From the NCBI GenBank assembly GCA_022829145.1, contig CM040741.1, forward strand, positions 60,376,547 through 60,440,546: a stretch of DNA of 64,000 nucleotides, in the 5' to 3' direction. Numbering within the stretch: the stretch's first letter is position 1; every line of letters begins with the position of its first letter. Shown here one piece after another: positions 11,007-23,100 of the stretch. The notes under the pieces were generated by a model. The model had not been told where the DNA came from and searched no databases. It saw only the letters and a list, made by a program, of their open reading frames with translations. Position numbers and translations under genes: made by a program. Source of the stretch: Albula goreensis (taxonomy: Eukaryota > Chordata > Actinopteri > Albuliformes > Albulidae).

Positions 11007-13288
11007 GTCCCTACTTGAATAAAAAAGATTTCAACAGAATTTTTTTTTTTTTTTGCTTTTTTGGTCTCAACATTTTTTTTTCTTTTTTGCTTTATCCAAA
11101 TCTTTTGCTGATGCCTAAGGCTTTATTACTCAATGTTGAATGTTGCTCATTACCTCTGAATAAATTCACTGTGCTTTTGCTTTTCTGATTAAAGTAGGCC
11201 TGTGACAGTAACTGAGAGTGTGCTCCCAGGCGGGCCTGGGACATTTTCTCAACTAAAGAGCATTTAAGGATTCTTGATATTTTTCTCATTTTTTCATTTA
11301 TGGTCTTTGAAATACAAATCACAAGCCAATATTTTACTGTAAGAATAACATGAGAAACATCAAGGCTCTTTTCCTTAAGGACTCACTTAGTGTTGAATCT
11401 GGTTATGAGATCTACCTTTGAGTTCTTTAAGCTGTTTCCTGTTGTCACGGCTGAACGCACAGTGAAATGGCACACTTTGAAGAGCTACATCAAAGACCAC
11501 CAGGGCGAGCATTATGTGACAGTCCAGCCAGTGTGCCCAGCAGGCATTTAGCAGTGTGTAAATGATACTGTCAGTGTTTTCTAGCAGCACAGGGACTGAT
11601 AAAAGTCATTTAGCTTGCATACATGCCATTAGCTTTCACTGATGCAATATTAAAAAAGGCTCATCTCCAGTCATTATTGGCCAAAATAATAGCAGTTAAA
11701 TTCAATTTCACCCACATTCAGTTCTGATTAATGGGACTTTTCATATCTAAGGCTTAGAGGGGTATTTTAAAGGCACAGCACTGTTAGAATATTTTATAAG
11801 ATACCAAATGTCAGAGGCCAACTTGTAATCAGATTACACATAACTATAACTGTTATTTTGTTTTTTTTCTAATCTCTGAGTCAGTCAAGCACTTCCACTT
11901 TGTTGCAAAGTCCAGCATAGCACAGTTTGATTGCCTGCACTCACACAGATCATTGTACACTCACAATGCTGTCTTCTGGTTTCAAGTGGTATCTTTGGTC
12001 AAATCAGAGATTTTTAATTATATTCCTTTTTGTGGAACCATATCTCATCTTTTCAGCGCTCATGGGGGATGAGAACCCATTATTTATGAATTGAACAATA
12101 GATATTGGGGTGAAATGAAGGTAATGACACTAGTACACATTTTGTCAATAACTCACACATTTGGGACGATGGTATATTGAAGAATACAGTAATGTATTTT
12201 AGTGTGAATGAGGTCAAACCAGTATTAAGTGGTTTCTGTTATTAATTTTGCATATGAAGGGGAAAAAAAACATTTGTGAAGGAAGTTTTCAACAGCGTTT
12301 CTGATTGGCTGTCAGATGAAAACAAGAACCCTACACAGGCGAGATATTTTACAATGTCATATGTTATTATGGGGGCATGTAACAGGGTGCGGATTTCCTC
12401 ATAAGTTGTTCTCAGGGTGTCACTTTGTTTTCCACACTCTCTCTGTTTTGATTGTCCCTGCTGGCGCCGTGTAAATTGTTTACAACTTGCCCAGCTTCCT
12501 CACATGGCCGTTTTTTATGAAGTCAGCCCTCATTATGGTAAGACTCAAAAGATCATGACACACAATATTAATTTGATTCCCTGTGTCATTGCAAGTGGAT
12601 AATGTGTCTTAAAAAAAATCTTGGTCTCCAGTTAATGGTTTTATTAAAATCTAACTTCTGTATGTTCAAGACCTCATATAAGTACACCATACAAGCCACA
12701 ACAAAGTTGTAAGTAAAAATATTTTCTTGTTGTGAACTGAAAGTTTGACTCTGAGGAAGTTTCAAGTGAACAGTTAGCCTCCCTGACTGCTGTTTGAACA
12801 GGGATGGTAATATTTTCCACACTCTGTTTGTGGCTCTCTCCCCGTGTGGCTTTGATTAACTTTTCTTTATTCATTATGTACCCAGTCTCTTTTACTCTTT
12901 GATATGTTGCTGCATGGTTTTGATTGCAGTGTTTCAGGCTCTGCTATTGGGTTGGATTTGTAAAACCTGCAGGAGAGATCTCCACATGAAAGCTTCACAT
13001 GTTTTAATGCTGCCTTAATTATGATGTTAAAAGCCTGTATAAATGGGACTGAAAGTCTGCAAGGGAATGAAGAAACTGAAGGGGTGCAAAAAGTAGGCTT
13101 GAGTATAGTATTTGGGACTGCTTGTCCAAAAGCATGCTGATATTTTGGCAACCACCATGCATATCCTGATTTTATTTGTGAGATACAACAGGGTACTTGC
13201 CATCATTGGCATGCCATCAATTTGTATATCACAACCGAGAATCATCAAAGGTTGTAGAATATATACTGATGTTTTCTGGCCCACCATG
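11007..13288. other. Non-coding interval
   Basis: The interval is AT-rich with a 14-base T run at about 11041. A plus-strand stretch at 11440-11550 is open in one frame, but has no splice borders that fit and matches nothing I recognise. Confidence 0.6.
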
Positions 13289-13444
13289 CAGGGGCATAGC
13301 ACCGGGGGGGAAAGGGTACTATGTAAACAGGGCTCAAGGGTTAAAAGTGGCCCATGAAAATCTGGGAATTGTTTTTTATAAAGAGTGGAGGGGCCCTCAG
13401 AGCCTGCCTGTGTACAGGGCCCAGAATTTCGAGCTACGCCCCTG
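13289..13444. mobile_element. Probable hAT-like MITE
   Basis: The block starts CAGGGGCATAGC and ends GCTACGCCCCTG, which are imperfect terminal inverted repeats of 12 bp. The flanks are ccaccatg on the left and ccaccact on the right, compatible with a decayed 8-bp target duplication. CAGGG-type ends and 8-bp duplications are typical of hAT elements. The 156-bp interior is non-coding, so this would be a non-autonomous copy. Confidence 0.65.
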
Positions 13445-13552
13445 CCACCACTTGTGGGAGATTCTGTTTTTCCCCATAATTATGCCACATGATCCCACAG
13501 AGGATTGTCAATGTGAAATGTACATCCCTATAATGAGCTGTGTCTGGGAATG

Positions 13553-13587
13553 GTGGGGTGGGGGGTTGGGGGTGGGGGGTTGGGCGG
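13553..13587 (+). repeat. G-rich tract with quadruplex potential
   Basis: This stretch holds successive G runs (GGGG, GGGGGG, GGGGG, GGGGGG, GGG) separated by one or two bases, a pattern that satisfies the usual G-quadruplex rule on the plus strand. It lies 40 bp before the mtrex relic exon at 13628. Confidence 0.7.
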
Positions 13588-13627
13588 TTCTGCAATGCCT
13601 CATGTAATGTCTGTATGTTTGTGAAAG

Positions 13628-13738
13628 GTGGAGCATGTCATAGCCCTGCTGAAGAGGGGTATCAGGATTCACCACAGAGGGGCCCTCCTCGCCCAGAAGG
13701 AAACCGTACTGATCCTGTTCTCCAAAGGCCGGGCCAAG
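13628..13738 (+). pseudogene. mtrex: mtrex relic exon (HHGG segment of the helicase)
   Basis: The plus strand reads VEHVIALLKRGIRIHH, then RGALLAQKETVLILFSKG. Human MTREX has VEHVLPLLKRGIGIHHGG followed by LLPILKETIEILFSEG, so about 24 of 37 positions agree without a gap. The block opens after an AG (gaaag) and closes at AAG followed by GT, as an exon would. The conserved Gly-His-His-Gly-Gly core is broken here (HHRG), and LLPIL is replaced, which is unlikely in a working helicase of this very conserved family. It has introns on both sides, so it is not a processed copy. No stop codon lies inside the block itself. Confidence 0.75.
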
Positions 13739-16700
13739 GTCGACAAGGGCTTTCATCTCCCCTCAGCAGGAAGTCTCCCAATGGCTCCTGAAAGCCTCTG
13801 CTAATGTTGAGTCTAATGTTGCTTTTTACTGTGGGTTCATGGATCAGGAAAAGCATAACTCTATTAATACAGGATAACTTAGGACTTCTCAACCTCTTTT
13901 TATCTCAGAAAATGCACAGACGTCTAATGTGAGACATTTTGTGTTCTTAATCTCACCTGTAGCATGGCTTACTGGCCTCTGTGCCTTCAGGGCCAGCAGA
14001 TCCCTTTTGGAAAGGAAGAGGTTTTTCAGACACCCGAACCAGCCGCCTGCTGCTTAGATGTTAGACGGTAATCTCCTGGCTGAAAGCAGTAAAACTATTC
14101 ACTCTCAGTTTGGGTAGATATGCCACAAAACAATAACTCAGTGTTGGCCTTTTTAAGGCTCATTTCCTTATTTTCCTGTGGTAGATGAAAAGGAAAAAAA
14201 AAACAGCATGACATGAATATGATTTCCTAAAAAAAGGAAAAAAAATCCCCACTTTCAAAAAAGCAACTGCAACTACCTGCCAAAAAATTACAGTGAAAGA
14301 TTTAAATTTTGTTTAGTTAGTGAATTAAACCAAATTTAAGGTTTTTGGTAGCTCTTGTTATTTCATGGCAGTGAATATTAACAATTAATTTTCAGCAAGT
14401 ATTTGTGAAAGCTACCTGCCTGCTAGCTCAAAAGGTAGTTGAGTATATAGGAACATGTACGCTACGTGACTCGCAACCTAATAAATTATGAGAATAAACC
14501 TATATTCATATGCCCCTGTTGCTTGTTGCTGATATTTTTACATCCTGTTGACTGTGCTCTGTAGCTTTAACTGGGGAGCACATTTATCAACAACCTGTCA
14601 ACACAACATTATCTTTTATGACTGTCAGTGCCTTCTCAGAGATTTAATTTGCTATTACCATAACAGCGTTGGTAAAATTTTAAAATAACTGTTGGCTCAT
14701 TGGGGTGAAAATCTTGCTCGCACACTGCTTCAGTATGTCAAGTCTTTTTGAGATCATGCCAGCCCTGAAATCCTGACATCTCTGCAGAATTTGGCCTCAC
14801 CACAAAACTATTAACAGCCATTGTTATGGGCCATACTAAGTCATTGTATGCATGTCCTGTCCATGCATCCTATATCCATCTTCCCTGCTTTGATTTTGGA
14901 AGTAGCTGTGACCCCGTCTTTGCTTCTTTTCCATCTACTCCCTACCCATACATCTTTGTTAAACCCGATCCCTTTGGAAAGCAGACCATACATCTTTGGG
15001 TCTAAAGAGCTGGGTCATAATACCGCTAATGATGTTTAATGTTAGAGTGTGTCTTTGTTTACACAATTAAATGGAGCACATTCCTTGCCAACCCAAGAAC
15101 AAGAGGAATTGTTATTTTTCACAAGATATGAAATGATTTGCTGCTTGTATTGCTATTTTTTGTAAATTCACCTCTAGCTTTTGTTTGCCTACATGAGCTT
15201 TACTATGAAGATAAACATTCCAGTCCACCACAAGGACCCACCAGGGATGTGTCTGAAGGCTTATTTCTAAAGCCAAGAGGCTGATGACAAAACGTAAAGA
15301 TGGAGTGTCAACATAGCCCAGTGATCAGGGATTCTGACGAGGGAGGTTCCAGGGTTAATGTTAACTGAGACAAATTGCTTGGACCTTTGAGCATAACAAA
15401 CATAACATGACTTGTGCTGTGTCAGTAAATAACCAGCTATATACATAAATGAATGGATGTAAATGGATACATTAAATATAATATAAGATGCACTAGATTA
15501 GGATGTGTTCTAAAAAACTGAATAACATTATTGGGCTGTTTTCTTTTCTCCTACAGGGGCTTGACTTTTGCTAATCAGGCGTTTTAGTTTTGTGTGCTCT
15601 AAATAACGTGCGTCATTTCACAAAATCAGGATCTGGACATTAAACAAACAGCCACGTATTGTTTATGTGAGTGAGGAGCCATGACTCAAGCTGTTATGAA
15701 TAAGGGCTTATTTTGAACCATTTTCTGCTGGCATTCAATGGAGTTTAGGAAAGGAAACTGGTGTCCAGAGTAGCTGTTTTCAACATCTGGTGATGATAAA
15801 TGTGCCAAAAGAACATGCATTCAAGGACTCAGGGTTTGTAACAAAGGAATAAAAGTGAGGGGCCTTGTTCCAGTGTGCGACTGTTCTTCTTGGGTAGCCC
15901 AGGCCATCATGAGTTCTTGAGGAGGCAGTGCCAGCCTCCTACCTACTGCAGAGCTTGAACTGGGACTACATCGAGTTGGATGAGGTGTAGGCAAATTAAA
16001 CGAAGTGAATACAAGAATAAGGTTGACAGGACACAGGTGTCAGAAGGTTGGTCGTGGTGGTTCGGTACATTAAACTGACTCCCAAGCGCAGAGCGCAGCA
16101 TCCTGCTGCAGCCAGCAGAGCATTAGTGCCAATGGGCAGTATGTGCTCTTCTGTCTGCTCCTCTGAATTTGATTCTCTCGGTGTCTTCAGTGCTTAGCAT
16201 TTTCATCAATCTCAGTTCATATACGCCTCAGATTAGTCTGGTAAATGCATTGGAGTGTCTGGGTGGATGAGGGAGGGAGTGGAATCTCCATGGTGGATGA
16301 GATGTATGCTACTCAGTTGTTGGAAAACAGACTCTTAAGAGACTCTGATTTAAAGCACTTCTTTCAAATAATGTAAGTACCTTAATCAGTAATTAATTCA
16401 AATAATTCCTTACAAGTAGTGCAAGGTCTGTAAAAGGTTCCTTTAATTCCCTATCAGCTGTCCTAATGTAATCATGGCTCAAATAGGGATACCAGCAAAG
16501 TACAACAGTCTGTACACTTCTGGAATCATTACAGGTCTCTGTTCTCAAAAAGAAGATACTGAGCTTTTCACATTTAATGCATTTTTTATATTAGCTAAAC
16601 AGTTTGCCTTAACAGTTATCTTAAAACGGAAAGCCTAGAAAAATACCAAATGTGATATGTTTTATGATGTGTATCAAGTACTTGCATGATTGGGCTTTCT

Positions 16701-17152
16701 GAAACACATCCTGAAAGCCTAGATCTTGGCAGTCCTTCAATTGATGACACATGCTTTACTACTTACTTGGCTTTGCAATTGGCTAAACTTTTCATTTGAG
16801 TGAAGGGAGTAATATAAAACCCTTGTGCATTGGTGAAAATGTAATTTTGTAGAAATTGAGTGAAACACTAGACACCTGAAAAACTAAATAAAAATGAGGA
16901 CTGCAAAAAGGCCCATTCAATGAATTCAAGGTTTTCTCATAGGTCTGGAAATGGGTGATACACCCAATAATAATACAAACATTGAGGATATACATTGGCA
17001 CAGTACTGATATCATATCAGTATATCATAAAACAAATTAGCCCTTATTTAATGAGATTCCCCTTTAACTATATTGTCTTAACTGTAGTATCACTGCTATA
17101 TCATATAGCTATACACTATCCTGCAATAACATTTTTCCAGCTGGGTTCATTT
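13739..17152. other. Non-coding interval of the mtrex relic
   Basis: No intact exon is seen. A block after an acceptor at about 13990 (ggccagcagatccctttt) weakly resembles the codons for MPARTVLFTNARKF, the next MTREX segment, but it is too diverged to annotate. The rest is AT-rich sequence without recognised repeats. Confidence 0.5.
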
Positions 17153-17200
17153 CAAGGGAAGTATCTGCCCCAGTTCCTCCAGCTGGCTGTTTTACCTGTG
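17153..17200 (+). pseudogene. Possible mtrex relic (KYCLPFLQ segment)
   Basis: The plus strand has aagtatctgccccag then ttcctccag, reading GKYLPQFLQ. MTREX has PKYCLPFLQPGR. The order fits between the relics at 13.6 and 34.2 kb, but only about seven residues match and no clean donor follows, so chance similarity is quite possible. Confidence 0.22.
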
Positions 17201-17519
17201 CTATTTGCCCTGATTACAGAATAATCTGGGGATTGTGTGTTTCTTTTTGCAGCGGGAAAGGAAAGGGAAAGTGCTGAGTTGTCTTTTGAGAGCTGTCTTC
17301 TCTCAGCAGCTAGAAAGATTTGAAAGGCCCGATGATGTACAGGCTTTACAGCGTCTGAGTCCTGAGCTGCTAAACCAACACCAGCCTCTTGAGTGGACAG
17401 GGGTGAAGCTATGCTCCTGGCTGGATGGGGAGACAGATATAGGCCCAATGTGGGCTCGTGTGGAAGTATTCTTTCATTTATTTTTTGATCATGATACTCT
17501 AAGAACACTCTGGAACATT

Positions 17520-17685
17520 CCTGGCTCAAGGGCAATTCTTTGAGTAAAGGTTCCACTTATATTCCTCTTATATGTTGTATGTCAGTTGACTTTTCTTCAA
17601 AAAGTAGATTCATGCTAACTGTTACTTGAATATTTTGTCATGTCCTTTTTCGTCCTAGTCACAGATTATCTTTTTTCGTGGGTAC
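17520..17685 (+). repeat. Diverged local repeat, copy A
   Basis: This block shares long matched stretches with 17980-18145, in the same order: caattctttgag, ttcttcaaaaagtaga, acttgaatattttgt and agtcacagatt. Spacing between copies is about 459 bp. It matches no transposon family that I recognise. Confidence 0.75.
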
Positions 17686-17979
17686 ACTGAAGGGAAGGAC
17701 TGTACTGTAACAGGAAATTTCCATTAAGTGTGCAGTTTACTTGGTTTGTACGACACAAGTTTTGGAGAAACTAATTTCATTAACTGCAGATGAAATGTGG
17801 TACACAAGACAGAACAGCTCTGGCTTTGCATTAGATACACTGAAAACATACAGATTAGAGAATGATTGTTATGCTCCGTGGACTGTTAATCCAGATGTCA
17901 AAGGCTTTTCTTCCGGTAAGGATATTCTTGGCTGATTTGCACATAAAGAGCCATATTTGTGTTTGTAATCTCACCCTTC

Positions 17980-18145
17980 ACTGTACAAGGACAATTCTTT
18001 GAGCACAGATTCCATGTGTATTCCTCCAGCTCAATATGCCAGTTGAGCTTTCTTCAAAAAGTAGATCCATGCCAACTTTTACTTGAATATTTTGTAATGT
18101 CCTCTTTTGCCCCAGTCACAGATTGTTCATGTACTGGGGGGTGAA
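17980..18145 (+). repeat. Diverged local repeat, copy B
   Basis: This is the second copy of the block at 17520-17685, in direct orientation, with about one base in five changed. The two could be remnants of a local duplication or ends of an old inserted element, the interior being 17686-17979. Confidence 0.75.
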
Positions 18146-20009
18146 GGTGGGGGGTCAAGTCATCTGTTGCTACACAAATGCGGTGTTAGTGCCAAAATTC
18201 AATACTGTTTTGGAGATATTTGTTAGATATGGGCAACATTATGGGTCATAACTGTCAGTGTACTCAAATTTGGATCCATTAAGTGTTACACAACAGTTTA
18301 TTTGAAGGGGTGGGAATAAAGTTAATCTTGGTTTATGATAATTAATCATTAATCTTGGCCCAATATCATCAAGTTTATTTGCATTATACATTGAAACTAA
18401 TTATCTGACAAAGCCTTCCTTTTTTGCAATGCATAATTAAAATCATGAAGCTTATGAAGTTGCAACTGCTATAAAGCCACAGAATGGTATTCTGCTTGCA
18501 AAATAAGTCTTGAAATGAGTTAAAATGATTTATTTTTTTGACCTATGCATTTTTGTTTGTTTTACTTTGTATCCATAGAGAAACATAATGAATACCCAAA
18601 CTCATTTAAGTTTTTGGAATGTAAAAATAGGCAGTGAATGCAGTTATTTTACCAGATCTGCACCTGGGCATGCCCAGTCTTAAAACCTGACTTTGAACAT
18701 TATCACATTAGGCCTCATGCTGCTTTTAAATGTGGTAATGTCATTTTTTCCAGCTGCTGTCACATTTTTAAAATGTATCCTCTGTTCCTGAAGTAAAACT
18801 CCATACGGAAATCAGATATACAAAGTTCTGTCAATGCACAGAACAAATTATGAGAAGCAAACTGCCTTGGGGTGTTCAAATCCAAGATTAATGCAATACA
18901 ACATACTCTTGACTGTAAATAAACAATGAGCCGGGTGGGGATGAATGGCCTGTTATTATCATCATACTGTATAGCCATATGTTCTGAACAGATTTTACTT
19001 TTACCCCATTTATGGCTGTGTGTCCTACACAGGCCAATTTTTCCTTTCAACGGGAAAATTATGTCAGACATAATGTCTGCATTAGGGACAGCGCTGTACA
19101 TTAGGTATACTTAAAGTGGCCTATTTTTGCATGGTCTTTGTGCACTGATAGCCTGCATAAACCAGCTGGGACTTCCTGAGCTGTCAGGAGTTTGGGACTC
19201 AAAAGGACTGTAATGTGTTGAGTTTGAACCCTTTGGGCTGTGAATCGATGCAGTGGACTTAAACAACCTTGTCGTGGTAGCTGGCTCATCTGTTACTGCT
19301 AAATTTTCACTCACATCTCTCTTGTGTTTTTTTTATTAAGAGGAATGGTACGATTTTCTCTTCAGGCAACAGTGCCATAAACTGGCTCCATGTCTCCCAC
19401 TGTCAAGCTTACAGTTCATATGATTGGTTTAAAAAAGCAAAAAAACAAGAATTAAAAAAGTTCTAAAGCCATAGTAATGTTAAAACATTCAACTGAGTTG
19501 CATTGGCTAAAAAACGTATCAAACTCTATCACAGTTATGATCATCTCCCTGATTTCTATTTACTCAGTTTACACAACCATAGTACAGTTGAGATGATCTT
19601 CTCAGCCAGGCCATCCACCTTTCCTACTTTGCTGGACCGAGTCTGCTAAATATTGAATGATAATGAGAGGGTGTGTGCAGGAGAAACCCTCTTCCGTATT
19701 ATATTACACTGCTGTTTCTGGAGTCATGGAGAATGAAACCGTACCTCATGCTATTAACTGATTGTCTGGTGCATGCAGGAATGGATGTGGGCTCAATGAT
19801 TAAGGAAGACCTTGAGTATCCTATTTTGGAAATTACAACGCACAGTTTTTATGGTGTCCCCTTTCTCCACCCTCCAACACTTCCCAGTGTTTATAACTGT
19901 TGATCTTTATGTGGTTCCAATTATCTGATGAAAGTATTTCAAATAAAAAATGAAAATCATGAAATATTCACGTTTCATTAAATTACATTACTTATTGCAT
20001 TGAGATGAA

Positions 20010-20105
20010 AGGGGTGTTTTATCCAGGGCCTCTGGTACATTTTACACTATTGTTTATACAGCCAGGTATTTATGAAGTACCTGGTTCAAGAGTAGTGTCA
20101 TGTTA
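20010..20105. repeat. Short dispersed repeat, truncated copy 2
   Basis: The tatccagggcc, tatacagccaggtatttatg and tacctggttcaagagtag stretches match the middle of the repeats at 7571 and 39922. Both ends are missing or too diverged to see. Confidence 0.5.
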
Positions 20106-23100
20106 AATGTAGGCATTGAATGGTCAAACTTAAGGAGAATATTTCTGCACCTAGAACCACAAATGTGCTGTGCCTTTCTGTTACTTTTGTAAAGGCTTTA
20201 GCTGGTTTTGTCTTGTGAAATTCAGTAGCATAAGGTTGTTGTATGGTAGCAACGTGAATTGGATAATGCATCTTTGTGAGGCTGTTTGTCTCATTGGATA
20301 TCCACCAGACTGCTTCTGAGGCAGTTTGATATGCAGGGCATTACTGTACAGTGTTTCACTGTTTCATATTTTCACGTGCAGGTATGAACAATGACACACT
20401 CTGTCTCTCCCCACATATACTTGATGAATGCTCCACTGTATCACCATAAATAGAAAACTCACCCAATTTCCTTATAGAGTTGAAAAAAACTAAAAGCACA
20501 GTACAACACCATAGAAATCGCTATTTAGCCGAGCGTTGTGATGTACTGCAAAATCCCTCAGCATAGTTCCAAAGTGGAAAAGGAGACCAGAGGACTTCAC
20601 CTACAGACTTAAATACTGTGACAGAATGAGGCTTCTAGGTACAGCCAGGAAAAAGTTGCCTGTGCTCCCTTATTTTCCATTTTTCTAAAATCTGATCCTG
20701 TTTTTTGTGCCCAGTTCTCCTGATTGAGACAAGCACATGCTGTCCTTTGAGGCACGTGCTGCAACTGCCACCTCTGCTTCTTTTAACTCATCAGTCCGCC
20801 ATGCTGAGCTCTGCACTGTGCAGGTCATTCACTGAGAGACCACCGGAAGTGAACGCTCCAGCTTCAGAAGGTAAAAGTGCTACCATGCATTTGCTCTACC
20901 CATGCACTGAACCAGCTGATTCCAATTACCGAAATCTCTACAGCCAACTAGGGAGAGCCAGTTAGTTAAATCAGCTGGTTTAGTACATGGCTGGAACAAT
21001 TACATGGCAGTATTTAAACTTCATAAGGCCTGGCTGTCCACCTCTGAAGAGTCTATGACATATCAGGTTTTTTCGCTTTTATAGACTGCAGATGCCTGAT
21101 CCATCAGAGGAGGTCTGTGAGCTGGATGAGCCTGCTGAAACACTTACTCCCTGGGCAATGTCGATTAGGCACTGCCCTGGAGGGCTGCAGGCATGGTCTG
21201 GATTTGATATCTGCCCAATGGGGTACATCCACACACTGGAACAGTAACAGCTAGGGGAGTCTCCTGGGACTCCATATTATTCCATTTTTAAAGTAATCGA
21301 CATATTCGAGGTTATAACTAAGAAAGGTGAAGCTGGGAGAACTAGTTCAGACAATTTGTAGTAAAAAATATATTGTTTGTTGTCACATAGATTTGGGTTC
21401 AATTTTCAATGCTTTTGTGCCTCAGTAAGTCATGCTGAACATTATTTTTAGACCTTGTGTATCTGCAGACATCTGGCTCAACGCTGATATTCCAACCAGT
21501 GGTTCTGGAGTTTTTCTCTCCCCCCGCCCTGTTTTAATTTCAGCTACGTTTGAAGTATGCAATCTGCCTAGAAAGATTGCTGGGCAAGACTTCAAAGCAG
21601 CATTTGAAATCTGACTGAATTTCAATCTTGTGTGTAATTCCCTGTTAATGTAATTAGCAGGCAACATTCATTCAGCATTCTACTTAATATAATATTCCCT
21701 CTTTATGTTAACATGCCATTTTGCTCTTTCTGCAGATCACAACAGGAATAATTAGGTGAATTAGCAGATTGAAAAAGGTTTTCCTGGGGGAGGAGTGGGA
21801 GGAAACTTATGTATGTTGAACCTTCTTTCCTCTTGTCAGTACCTTCATAAAGAAGAGGTGAACTTGACTTTTGAATTTCCCATTGTTCCACGTGGTAAAC
21901 TTCTTAATTGCTTAACAGGCCTATAGCTACAAATTTGTTATTTGATGCAAAGGGGGAATCAGGGCATAGAATAGCTCAGATTTTCAGATTTTCCCATAAA
22001 ACCACACAGAGACATTGCAATCAGTCCTGTCTTGAAACACTAGCTTGTATTGGTACAGTGTATTTTAGTGATTCAAATATTTAGGTAGTTCTTTTCAGAA
22101 AAGACATGAGTTAAACATGGCAGGCTTTCTCTTTTTAAGATTCATTACTCTCTGTTTGACTACACTGCAGATGTTTTTGGCTTTGAAAAATATAAGGGTT
22201 TTGACAAAGTCCATTTTATTTTATTGAAAGTAAGTATCCATATTTATTTTTTGTAATTCATTGCATAGCTTGCACTCACTGTTTTAATTTAAAAGAAAAA
22301 TATTACCTAATGTAAAAGTAATGAATGAGAATAGTGCTTTTATTTTTTGCCAACAATTTCCTTGTTTTGGTGATGTGGCAGCAACCTGTGGCTCCAGGTA
22401 TACCAGTGTGGTTCCAAAACAAATCAATCAGTGTGTTTATTTTGCCATTATGTCACTCATTTATCATTATTTCCATTTTACAATACATTTTATCTTGCCA
22501 ATCTTCCTGGAAACAATGGCTTCCTAATTGTGGCTGTTTCTGAGCCAGCATGTTTTTGCACTGAAGGGAAATCTCCACTGCCGACAGACATACACAAATG
22601 CTGGGATTATCTAATGAGCCATTGCTTTTTTATGCCTTTCTAAATGAGCTGGATCAAAGTAGATCTTGGCAGATAAATCTAATAACTGGGATTTATATAC
22701 ATCTATATATCTTTTTCTTTTCAGGATCTTGGCTGAAATGATTAGTTCTGTGTATTTGTGTTATTTACTACTGTAATGAAATGTTGTCCTGCAAGCAGTC
22801 ACAGGAGAGACACTGGAGTGGAGCTCAGCAACTGTGTGCGTGAAGAGCGACACGAAAGGGCTCCAGGCTGGCTGGATTCTCAGTGTAAGTGGAAGTAAAT
22901 GTCTGTATATGCTATTTCAATCACAGTCCTGGCATTCTGGCTCCAAACAAACGCCATGATAAAAGCAAAGCCTAATTAAGATAAAGGATCAAGTCTCATT
23001 AGCTCAAGTGGGAGGAAATTGGAAAAGCAAACCCGGTTAACCTCTCAGGCACTGCACGCTTTCAAGAAAAGCTTGTTTACTGATCACTGTCACTTGTGCA

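Noticed and set aside
20705-20965. Possible exon with similarity to MTREX VPVLVHLL
   Set aside because: Only a few residues agree and the following sequence does not continue the match.
21083-21246. Open block after an acceptor-like site
   Set aside because: No protein similarity recognised and no GT donor at its end.
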